NCBI GenBank assembly: GCA_021786455.1
Contig: JAJYNF010000166.1
Coordinates: 1 to 8,365, forward strand
Length of the DNA: 8,365 nucleotides
Direction of reading: 5' to 3'
DNA from: Acidobacteriota bacterium
GTDB lineage: Bacteria; Acidobacteriota; Terriglobia; UBA7540
Each line of letters starts with the position of its first letter. The stretch's first letter is position 1. Of the stretch, positions 1 to 6,953 are shown piece after piece. Made by a program: the position numbers and the translations under genes. Below the pieces are notes generated by a model, which saw only the letters and a list, made by a program, of their open reading frames with translations, was not told where the DNA came from and ran no database searches.

Positions 1-2
1 AT

Positions 3-1676
3 TCCCCCTATCGGTATCAAGCCTTGGCGGAACTGCGCGAACTGGTGGGAAATTACGACTTCGACGGCATCTTTTTGGACATGACCTTCTGGCGCCATGT
101 CTGCTACTGCCCCCATTGCACAGCTCGCTTCCGGGAAGAATGCAACACGGAGCCCCCACGTACGGTGAATTGGGATGACCCGACGTGGAGAAAATTCCAG
201 ATGGTCAGGCAACAATGGCTTCTGGAGTTTGCCAGTCTGGTGACCAAAACCATCAAGAATACCCGCCCCATCACGGTCAGCCACCAGTTTGCCACGTGCT
301 TTTTCGATTGGAGTTGGGGGGTCCCGTTGCAGATGCGGGAAGCCTGCGACTATTTGTCGGGGGACTTTTACGGAGGTCCGACAGAGTACTCTCTGGTCTG
401 CAAAGCATTTTTTGGATTAAGTCCTACTCGTCCTTTCGAGTTTATGACATCACGCACCATCGGCCTGGGAGACTTTGAAACTACTAAAACCTTTGACGAG
501 TTGCTGACTTCAGCGGACGTACCCAAGGTTCATTCGGCGGCCTGTTTGATAATTGACGCCATTAACCCCAATGGCACCCTGAACCATGCCGCCTATGACT
601 TCTTGAGAGAAGTAAATACTGCATTGGCCCCCTCCGAGCGCTTCTTGGGAGGAGAACTGGCGGCCGATGTGGCCATCTATTACGACAAAGAGTCGCTGTA
701 CGACCCTCGGCAAAACGGCGTACGAGTGAGCGAGATTAAGTCCACCCAGCCACCGCATCTAGCGGGCGTAATAGGCGCAGCGCGCATTTTGCGGCAGACG
801 CATATTCCCTTTGGGCTGATAACAAATGTGACCTTGGATCAGTTGCGGAATTATCGGGCGGTGATCGTGCCCAACGTGCTGGAGATGACCGCGGGCCAGG
901 CAATGGTGTTCCGAAAATTTGTGGAGGACGGAGGTGTATTGTACGCGAGCGGGCCCTCCTCGCTCGACCGTTTTGACCCACATGGTCCGCGTTTCTTGCT
1001 GGAGGATGTGTTTGGAGTAGAATTTGCGGGGACTCTTGGCACGACGTGGACTTATTTGACTCCGCAGGATGAACAGTTGAAGAAGATTATATGGCCGCAG
1101 GATGCGCTGACTTTTACAGGACGCATGATTCAGGTGAAAGCGCGGCCGGGGGTTCAGGTATTGGCTACGGTGACGCTGCCTTTTGTTTCCCCACAGGTCG
1201 GCAACTGCCTGAATATGCGATTTGCTCAGTTTTGGAGCAACCCTCCTGCCATGACTCCAGGCACTAACCCCGGTCTCATCATTCACTCTTACGGCAGCGG
1301 GCAGGTGATTTGGGTGGCGGCTCCAATTGAATCGACTGACCATCCCGTAAATATCCAGCTTGTGTCAGAGCTTATCCGAAGGGTTCTGGCTCCGCCTTAT
1401 CGTTTCGAAGTGGACACAACCGAGTCGGTTGAGATGACTCTCTTTCACCAGCCTGGCGAAAAGCGTTTCCTGACGAGCTTGTTAAAGATGGACTACGAAA
1501 GTTCTCCGGCGGTAGCGGCCACAGTTCGCGTGCGGCTTGGGCCCGGCCAGCGGGCGGCCAGAGTGATTCGCCTGCCGGATCAGAAGGCACTAAATTTTGA
1601 AAAGGCCGGACCCTACGTCCAGTTCCATCTTGAACCGTTTGAGATACTGGCAATGGCGCTTGTTGAGTACCAATGA
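3..1676 (+). CDS. Glycosyl-hydrolase-like protein with trimerisation-type domain, 5' end outside window
   Basis: The frame is open to the left edge, so the N-terminus is missing. A TTG at 24 is in frame but is not the likely start, because coding-like sequence (SPYRYQA) precedes it. Numbering from that TTG, residues 12-23 (DFDGIFLDMTFW) look like a TIM-barrel strand ending in a conserved Asp, as in hypothetical glycosyl hydrolase (GHL6, GH29-like) proteins. CYCPHC at 27-32 follows, then RFREE. Residues about 208-310 and 415-455 resemble the Rossmann-like beta-galactosidase trimerisation domain: a 'FGLITNVTLDQLRNYRAVIVPN' type stretch, then a 'F..DGGVLYASG' strand and turn. The last 90 residues look like a small beta domain ending in FEILAM. 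The role is probably hydrolysis of a glycoside; the substrate is unknown. Asp19 as nucleophile is inferred from the motif only. Whether a signal peptide exists cannot be seen. The stop at 1674-1676 is followed by a 338-base gap before the next intact gene. Confidence 0.85.
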   Translation, partial: SPYRYQALAELRELVGNYDFDGIFLDMTFWRHVCYCPHCTARFREECNTEPPRTVNWDDPTWRKFQMVRQQWLLEFASLVTKTIKNTRPITVSHQFATCFFDWSWGVPLQMREACDYLSGDFYGGPTEYSLVCKAFFGLSPTRPFEFMTSRTIGLGDFETTKTFDELLTSADVPKVHSAACLIIDAINPNGTLNHAAYDFLREVNTALAPSERFLGGELAADVAIYYDKESLYDPRQNGVRVSEIKSTQPPHLAGVIGAARILRQTHIPFGLITNVTLDQLRNYRAVIVPNVLEMTAGQAMVFRKFVEDGGVLYASGPSSLDRFDPHGPRFLLEDVFGVEFAGTLGTTWTYLTPQDEQLKKIIWPQDALTFTGRMIQVKARPGVQVLATVTLPFVSPQVGNCLNMRFAQFWSNPPAMTPGTNPGLIIHSYGSGQVIWVAAPIESTDHPVNIQLVSELIRRVLAPPYRFEVDTTESVEMTLFHQPGEKRFLTSLLKMDYESSPAVAATVRVRLGPGQRAARVIRLPDQKALNFEKAGPYVQFHLEPFEILAMALVEYQ

Positions 1677-1731
1677 AGCGTAGCTTCACAATTCTTGTCT
1701 ATCTTGGGACCGCCGATGCAAACGGGTGGGG

Positions 1732-1878
1732 CTTCAACTCGATGCGGATACCTGGTTCCCTTCCTGGGCTTCTGACGGGAACCTTTATTCCCCCTATATG
1801 TGGACGGCATCGTCGGGGGAGTCCACTTCCACGAAACCGCGAAAAGGGGAAAATGTAAGCTCAGAGGTTGTCATATGA
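1732..1878 (+). pseudogene. Decayed fragment of a secreted DUF4185-like protein
   Basis: Reading from 1732 gives QLDADTWFPSWASDGNLYSPY (1735-1797; quoted core DADTWFPSWASDGNLYSPY). This resembles the conserved 'DADTWYPTWA.DGN.YSPWTDG' stretch I recall from secreted, DUF4185-like proteins of Acidobacteria and similar bacteria. The expected next residues (x-DG) appear in a different frame: VDGIVGGV is read from 1800. The join falls at TATA (1795-1798), as though TA had been duplicated. Farther on, the original frame again reads plausibly (STSTKPRKGE, from 1822) and stops at 1876-1878. There is no start codon with a ribosome binding site leading into the motif frame, and the fragment is far shorter than a whole protein. 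I read it as the remnant of a lost gene. The family assignment is from memory of the motif; a sequencing error cannot be excluded, but would not explain the short length. Confidence 0.5.
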
Positions 1879-2014
1879 TTAGATCTAGATCGCAGGGAGG
1901 CTTGGCCTTTAATATCGTAATCTCGCCACCTTGGCTTGTTTTGACTGGCCGACCGTTTTCTGTCCGTTGTGCAAGCCCGACCTGGAAATGAGTAGATAGA
2001 AAGGATGGTTCACC
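1879..2014 (+). other. Intergenic stretch upstream of the (alpha/alpha)6 glycosidase gene
   Basis: This is the non-coding remainder of the 1677-2014 gap. It holds a 10-base perfect palindrome, GATCTAGATC, at 1882-1891, and a TTGACT hexamer at 1941-1946 that could serve as a -35 box but has no convincing -10 element at the right distance. The base composition looks more AT-rich than the flanking genes. The promoter for the downstream genes may lie here, but I cannot point to it with confidence. Confidence 0.4.
1998..2005 (+). promoter_or_regulatory. Ribosome binding site for the gene at 2015
   Basis: AGAAAGGA ends 9 bases before the TTG at 2015. It decides that start: the frame is closed upstream by TAG at 1997-1999, and no in-frame ATG occurs until far inside the protein. 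An ATG at 2005-2007 is out of frame and overlaps the site. Confidence 0.6.
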
Positions 2015-4318
2015 TTGGTTTCCCGATCCAGGAAGCGATTGAGCATTTCAAGAACAGACTCTTTGGATCGCAGGAATTTCCTTAAGCTGGGGATCAGCAC
2101 GGCTGCCACATCCCTCGCGCCATCGTTACCGGTCAAGGGCGTAGCGGCGGAAAACAAGGCGAGGGATCGGTTGTCGAAAGTATCGCCAATTATTTCATCA
2201 AAGGCGACTGAACTGCCGCCCATCCCCACGCTGGAGGACTTGGCGAGTGACCGGCTGGTGCATCGTTTGACCGACTATTTCAACCCGCCGGTGGCGCAGA
2301 ATGAGTGGGGGTGCGTGCAGCTTTCTAAATCCGTTTCCGCGATCCAAAGCATTTCCTTTCCGCCCTTCACCTGCTGCGGAGCGCCGTCCCCCGGCGTCAA
2401 TTTCACTCTTACCTGTGATTTGTTTCTGAACGGTCGGGTGCTGGTCAGCTACCCCCGCCCAGCAGGAGAAGTTGCCTACACGTGGTACCCGCACCGGGTA
2501 CTGCGCGAGAGCGAAGTGGAAGGAATTGAATTCCGGACGGAGACATTTGCTGCTTCCCGGAAACGGGCCGTGCTGGAGTCCATCCGGGTCCGGAACACGG
2601 GGGGCGAAAGCCGGCGGATTTCGGTAGGATTCGATCTGCGGGCCGGGGTAACCTCGCTCCCCGGCAAGCCCTGGATGCGCAATCCCGACCCGGAAGATGA
2701 CAATCAGGTTACGGTGGATGAGTCGCGGGGCTGCCTGGTTTTTGAATCCCGCCATCATCCAGCGGTCTCTGTGCAAGGAATATCGCCCCCCCCCGACCGC
2801 ATTGAGCAGCGGGAGAGGGTGGTCTATAAGTTTTCGCTAGGCCCCGGAGAGAGTCGGACGTTTCACTACGTGAATGTCATTGCGGAAGACCCGCCAGCGG
2901 CGCGGGCCGCCTACGAGGAGAGCCAGGCTAACTTCGACCGCTTGGCGGCGGAAAACGAGGCGGTGTTCACTCAGCTTGTCAAGTCCGCCTTCACGCCGGG
3001 AAATGGGGAGTTTTCCGGCCACCTGCCGCAACTGGTTACTCGCAGCCGCGAACTCTGGAAGCTCTATTATCGCGGCTTCACGAACCTGCTCTTCTGCCGC
3101 CGGGTTTCGCCGGACTCGGTGTACGGCCCTACGTACCTGACGGTGCTTCCCTATGTGGGGCCGACGCGCACTTTTCTTTGGGACACGGCGCTCACGGCGC
3201 TAAGCCTGGCGCTACTGGATCCGCAAGTGCTGCGGGTATTGCTGGAGGTGTGGCTGGCGTCGGGGATGCATGATCACAACTCCACGGATTACCTTACGGG
3301 AAAGGGCCTGGGTGCCTGGTACGCGGCGAACGATTTTGCCATCCTACGCTGTGCGGATTACTACTTGCGCGTGACGGGAGACTTTACCTGGCTGGACAAG
3401 AGGATCGAAAGCCGGAGCGTCGTGGACCACCTGACGGACCATGCGCTCTACTGGAAAACGCTCGATACGTCTGGCCACGGCTTGGCCGATTATGGAGAGT
3501 CCCAGAATTTGATGGAAGTGGTGAGCACCTGGAGTCATGAGGTTCCAGCCCTGAATGCAGGCAACGTTTACGGGATGCGCTTTGTGGCTTCGCTGCTGGA
3601 GCGGCGCGGGCAGGCGGCGCGCGCCGCGCATTTGCGCTTCGAGGCCGAGGCGCTGGCGGAAAACATCAATCGTCGGCTGTATGTGAACGGCAAGGGTTGG
3701 TGGAGGTGCGGGCAGCCGGACGGCAGCTTCAATGAGGTCCGCACGGCTTATGACATGCTATCAATTCTCGACTGCATGTATAACGACTTGGCGGAAAAAC
3801 AGAAGAAGGAAATGAGCTACTTTTTCTGGAGTGAACTTGCGACGCCTCTCTGGATGCATGCCCTTTCGCCCTACGATGTCGATGCGGATTGGCGTCTGCG
3901 CGCCGACGGCACTTGGACGGGGGCATCCAGTCCCGAGCCCCCCTTGTCGGCAAAGGCACTTTACAAGATCGATTCCTCGAAGAAAGTGGCGGCGTGGTTG
4001 AAACGTGTTTCTGGGGCAGCCAACCAGGGGCCTTTCGGACAAGCCCATACTGTTGAAAGCGTCTTTCCCCCGGAACACAATGGCGCCTATAAGTGTCCTC
4101 CCGATTTCCCTTACGGAAACGACTGGTGCGAGATTGACGGCGGCACCTTTACTGATCTGGTCATCGACACGATTGTCGGCGCGAATCCGACGCTCTTCGA
4201 CGGCATCCAGCTCAAATCTCACGTTGACGATTTTGATCCTGAGACAAAGTTCCTGAATTTGCACTATCAAGGGAAGAATTACGCCGTGAGGAAAGGGCGC
4301 ATTGAGCCCATGGCATGA
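2015..4318 (+). CDS. Tat-exported (alpha/alpha)6-barrel glycoside-hydrolase-like protein
   Basis: 767 residues, starting at TTG. The N-terminus carries a twin-arginine leader: DRRNFLKLG at 18-26, a weakly hydrophobic segment, then VAA near 43-45 as a possible cleavage area. Residues about 85-290 look like a beta-sandwich (alternating strands such as VLESIRVRNTGGESRRISVGFDLRAG), the domain that precedes the barrel in several six-hairpin glycosidases. Residues about 340-700 look like the helical barrel: FLWDTALTALSLAL at 387-400, an ALN-G-NVYG helix near 512-520, and GPFGQAHTVE at 672-681. The last 60 residues (IDTIVGANPTLFDGIQL, then YQGKNYAV) match the small C-terminal beta domain of such enzymes. 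Candidate acids are Asp390, Asp492, Glu495 and Glu681, by position only. The superfamily call is fairly firm; the GH family and substrate are not (GH15, 37, 63, 78 and 116 relatives were considered). It probably acts in the periplasm or outside the cell. The next gene starts 126 bases downstream. Confidence 0.85.
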   Translation: MVSRSRKRLSISRTDSLDRRNFLKLGISTAATSLAPSLPVKGVAAENKARDRLSKVSPIISSKATELPPIPTLEDLASDRLVHRLTDYFNPPVAQNEWGCVQLSKSVSAIQSISFPPFTCCGAPSPGVNFTLTCDLFLNGRVLVSYPRPAGEVAYTWYPHRVLRESEVEGIEFRTETFAASRKRAVLESIRVRNTGGESRRISVGFDLRAGVTSLPGKPWMRNPDPEDDNQVTVDESRGCLVFESRHHPAVSVQGISPPPDRIEQRERVVYKFSLGPGESRTFHYVNVIAEDPPAARAAYEESQANFDRLAAENEAVFTQLVKSAFTPGNGEFSGHLPQLVTRSRELWKLYYRGFTNLLFCRRVSPDSVYGPTYLTVLPYVGPTRTFLWDTALTALSLALLDPQVLRVLLEVWLASGMHDHNSTDYLTGKGLGAWYAANDFAILRCADYYLRVTGDFTWLDKRIESRSVVDHLTDHALYWKTLDTSGHGLADYGESQNLMEVVSTWSHEVPALNAGNVYGMRFVASLLERRGQAARAAHLRFEAEALAENINRRLYVNGKGWWRCGQPDGSFNEVRTAYDMLSILDCMYNDLAEKQKKEMSYFFWSELATPLWMHALSPYDVDADWRLRADGTWTGASSPEPPLSAKALYKIDSSKKVAAWLKRVSGAANQGPFGQAHTVESVFPPEHNGAYKCPPDFPYGNDWCEIDGGTFTDLVIDTIVGANPTLFDGIQLKSHVDDFDPETKFLNLHYQGKNYAVRKGRIEPMA
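2786..2794 (+). repeat. Run of nine C within the coding sequence
   Basis: An uninterrupted C9 tract encodes Pro258-Pro260 of the (alpha/alpha)6 glycosidase-like protein. The frame is intact on both sides here. Such a tract is prone to replication slippage and to sequencing or assembly error, and a change of one C would truncate the protein before its catalytic barrel. Confidence 0.9.
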
Positions 4319-4435
4319 AATCCGGAGACTCGCCCGGCGAGCGGCGCTGAAGGATATTGAGGTAATTCCAGTCTGCCTATTGGCGCCCGAAACGGATCAC
4401 CTGAAGCGACGCGCGGCGTGCTTGTTCCGCACCGC

Positions 4436-4440
4436 AAGGA
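4436..4440 (+). promoter_or_regulatory. Ribosome binding site for the gene at 4445
   Basis: AAGGA lies 4 bases before ATG 4445, a slightly short but usable spacing. It favours that start over the in-frame GTG at 4418 and the in-frame ATG at 4490, neither of which has a comparable site. Confidence 0.5.
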
Positions 4441-4444
4441 ACAC

Positions 4445-6763
4445 ATGGACGAGAACATCCTTGAATATGAACCCCGAGATTATAAAACCATGAAGCGCAC
4501 AACTTCTTACACCCGCAGATCGTTCTTGGGCTTAGGAACCACAATCGCCGCGGGAGCTTCGATGGCTGTCGCGTCACACGGGAAAAGTGCTTTTGCGCCC
4601 GGCTCCAGCGAGGCGGATTTCGGGTCTCAAAATCATGTAACGCCTTTCCATCAGCCGGGAAGAGGCGCTGACCATTTCATCGCGGCTTCGCGAATTGATC
4701 TGAATGGCGCCTGGCAGTTCCGAACCGATCCCGCCCACCAGGGCCAAGCTGCGGGATGGACGCACCAGCTCCCGCCGGAAGTCGAAACGGTGCTCGTGCC
4801 GCACACCTGGGGAATCGGTAAATACGCCGGCTACCTAGGCACCGCCTGGTATTTCCGTACGTTCGAGGCTCCGCGGGGAATTCGCGGTAAGCACGTGGAG
4901 ATTCATTTTGGCGCAACCTTCTACAAAGCGCGGGTATGGCTCAACGGCGCCCAACTGGGCGAACACGAGGGCGGATATACCGCCTATTTTTTCGATGTCA
5001 GCGGGCGCCTGTCGCCGGTCAATTACCTCGCCGTCGAGATCAACAATCAACCCACTACGCAAACCATTCCGGGCTGGGCGCTGAAGCTGCGCGCGTCCCA
5101 AAACATTTGGTACGACTGGTGGCCTTACGGAGGAATTGTTCGGGATGTGTGGCTCAGTGTAAAAGACCAGGCGCTGATTCGTCGGCAGCAAATTGTGATA
5201 ACCATCGAGGGAAACAGCGCGAACGTCCGAAATACGGTGTTTCTGGAGAACCATTCCAACCGGCCGGTCCACCTGAAGGTCGCGGCGGCGGCTTACGCAG
5301 AAGAAGGCGGCCAGAGGGTCGCAAGCGCGGAACATTCGTCGAGCCTTGCGCCGGGCGCCCAAAGCACGACGCTAGAGTTCCGCATCGATCCGGTAAGGTT
5401 ATGGGATTTTGACAACCCGCGCCTTTATCAGATGGAGGCAATTCTTTACGACGCCCAAGGCAATCTCCTGGACGCGAGGACGGACACCTTCGGGGCAAGA
5501 AGCGTGGAGATTCGCGAGCGCCATCTTTTCGTGAACGGGAAGCAAGTTCGCCTAAGCGGGATGACGCGCCATGAGGACTCCCCTTGGGAGGGCCTCGCGG
5601 AGACGCGCGGCACCATGAAGCACGATTATGACGACCTAAAAGGTCTGCAAGTCACACTCACCCGGCCGGTCCACTATCCGCAAAATCCCTACATCCTCGA
5701 TTACTGTGATCGGAACGGCATCCTGCTGATTCCTGAAATCCCCGTCTGGCAGTTCAGCGAAAAGCAGTTGGCGGACCCCAAGGTGATCGCTCTGGCAAAA
5801 CATATGATGCGCGAAATGGTTGAGCAGGACTTTAATCACCCCAGCATTTTCGCCTGGAGCGTGTGCAATGAGAGCGCCACTGACACCCCGGAGGGCCAAG
5901 CCTATTTCAAGACCATGCGCGAGTTTGTGAAATCCCTTGACCCCGCCCGCTACATAAGCTACGCGGATGACCGAATTGCCTTTGTGAATAACCCCCAGAC
6001 AAACTCCGCTTGGTTCGCGGACTTCATCATGTGGAATGAGTATTTCGGTACCTGGCACGGCCCCGAAACGCAACTACCTGTGGCCATGCAGAAAATCAAA
6101 AATGACTACCCCGACAAAATGGTGATCATTTCGGAAATGGGCGTGGCGGGGATTTTTGAACCGGACAGCAAGGCGGGTGACCGGCTGCGCCGCCGGATTT
6201 TCCGCGAGCAAATGAACCTGATCGGCAAGCAGGATTGGATCGCTGGCGTCATCATGTGGTGCTATCAGGATTACAAGTCGCACCGCAACCTGTGGCCAGG
6301 GTCCACGGAGGGCTATGTGGATACCGGGGTAGTGGACGAAAACCGGCAACGGCGGCCTTCTTTCAAGGTCTGGCAGAAATTGAACAGCCCCGCGCAGCTC
6401 GAAGCGGCTTGGAATTTCGATGCCAACAAGCGCCCCATTGGTTTCCATACCACCATCGCGCGGCGCGGGGCCGAGGAAATCCCCTCATATTCCTTGGCCA
6501 ATTATCGTGTGGCCTGGAAATTACGCAACGATGACGGCACCGAATTGGCAGCGGGGGAAAAAGATCTCCCGGAAATCGGACCGTCCCAATGCCTGGCGAG
6601 CAATTGGAAAGCTTCGCCTTCCAAATCACTGCACCTGACATTGTGCCTCTACCGGCCCAAGGGTTTTGTCGCGGCGGAAGCGAATCTGGACTGGTGGGAG
6701 CCTAGGCCGGGTGGATTCACCATCGAAGAGATGCAACGGAAAGGTATTCCCGTGCCGCGATAG
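4445..6763 (+). CDS. Tat-exported glycoside hydrolase family 2 protein (beta-galactosidase/beta-glucuronidase type)
   Basis: 772 residues from ATG 4445; ATG 4490 would give a shorter, more typical leader. The Tat motif YTRRSFLGLG (22-31) precedes a hydrophobic stretch. The family 2 domains follow in order. The sugar-binding jelly roll spans about 83-240, with LNGAWQFR, VPHTWG, VWLNG and DWWPYGGIVRDVWL. The immunoglobulin-like domain spans about 241-350. The TIM barrel spans about 351-645, with RLSGMTRHED, RPVHYPQNPYILDYCDRNGI, NHPSIFAWSVCNES and MVIISEMG. The acid/base Glu476 follows Asn475, and the nucleophile is Glu564 in ISEMG; both are present, so the enzyme is probably active. A C-terminal beta domain (about 663-750) resembles the extra Ig-like module of many bacterial family 2 proteins. 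It would remove terminal beta-linked sugars with retention of configuration, outside the cytoplasm. The barrel matches glucuronidases in layout, but the uronate-recognising NxK motif is not seen, so the sugar is uncertain. It lies between two other Tat-exported proteins. Confidence 0.93.
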   Translation: MDENILEYEPRDYKTMKRTTSYTRRSFLGLGTTIAAGASMAVASHGKSAFAPGSSEADFGSQNHVTPFHQPGRGADHFIAASRIDLNGAWQFRTDPAHQGQAAGWTHQLPPEVETVLVPHTWGIGKYAGYLGTAWYFRTFEAPRGIRGKHVEIHFGATFYKARVWLNGAQLGEHEGGYTAYFFDVSGRLSPVNYLAVEINNQPTTQTIPGWALKLRASQNIWYDWWPYGGIVRDVWLSVKDQALIRRQQIVITIEGNSANVRNTVFLENHSNRPVHLKVAAAAYAEEGGQRVASAEHSSSLAPGAQSTTLEFRIDPVRLWDFDNPRLYQMEAILYDAQGNLLDARTDTFGARSVEIRERHLFVNGKQVRLSGMTRHEDSPWEGLAETRGTMKHDYDDLKGLQVTLTRPVHYPQNPYILDYCDRNGILLIPEIPVWQFSEKQLADPKVIALAKHMMREMVEQDFNHPSIFAWSVCNESATDTPEGQAYFKTMREFVKSLDPARYISYADDRIAFVNNPQTNSAWFADFIMWNEYFGTWHGPETQLPVAMQKIKNDYPDKMVIISEMGVAGIFEPDSKAGDRLRRRIFREQMNLIGKQDWIAGVIMWCYQDYKSHRNLWPGSTEGYVDTGVVDENRQRRPSFKVWQKLNSPAQLEAAWNFDANKRPIGFHTTIARRGAEEIPSYSLANYRVAWKLRNDDGTELAAGEKDLPEIGPSQCLASNWKASPSKSLHLTLCLYRPKGFVAAEANLDWWEPRPGGFTIEEMQRKGIPVPR

Positions 6764-6941
6764 GAAGCAAAGCCATTCCGTTCGCGCGAGGCTATCCGAA
6801 GGAAGTCTGTGGCTTGAGGAAATTCATAGGAGTAAGGCGGGCTGGAGCGAAGCTGGGGGACCGCAAAGGGGAGGAATGCTAAGAAATTGTATTTGAGCAG
6901 TGACTAGAAGCAGAGAGCATTGTTGAATACCAGTACTCAAA

Positions 6942-6947
6942 AAGGAG
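6942..6947 (+). promoter_or_regulatory. Ribosome binding site for the gene at 6954
   Basis: AAGGAG lies 6 bases before GTG 6954, close to ideal. It selects that GTG over the in-frame ATG at 6966, which would be 18 bases away. Confidence 0.75.
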
Positions 6948-6953
6948 ACTTCT

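Noticed and set aside
759..1343. A long open frame of 194 codons on the opposite strand.
   Set aside because: It is a shadow of the glycosyl-hydrolase-like gene: no ribosome binding site, low-complexity Arg/Pro-rich translation, and no recognisable motif.
1674..1688. Hairpin TGAAGC-GTA-GCTTCA right at the stop of the first gene, a possible terminator.
   Set aside because: The stem is only 6 bases with half AT pairs, it includes the stop codon, and no T run follows.
1673..1858. A 61-codon frame whose ATG overlaps the preceding stop (ATGA), resembling translational coupling.
   Set aside because: Its translation shows no recognisable protein, and the better motif over the same bases is in another frame. 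The overlap looks accidental, left by the decayed gene.
1941..1970. TTGACT as a -35 box upstream of the gene at 2015.
   Set aside because: No -10-like hexamer lies 16-18 bases downstream; the bases there are GC-rich.
2144..3800. Repeated GGCGGAAAAC-like strings at about 2147, 2948, 3655 and 3791.
   Set aside because: These are short coding repeats from Ala-Glu-Asn or Ala-Glu-Lys codons at uneven spacing, not a designed repeat array.
4330..4345. CTCGCC-C-GGCGAG inverted repeat after the stop at 4318.
   Set aside because: The perfect arms leave a loop of one base, so a real hairpin would have a short stem, and there is no T run. It is not a credible terminator.
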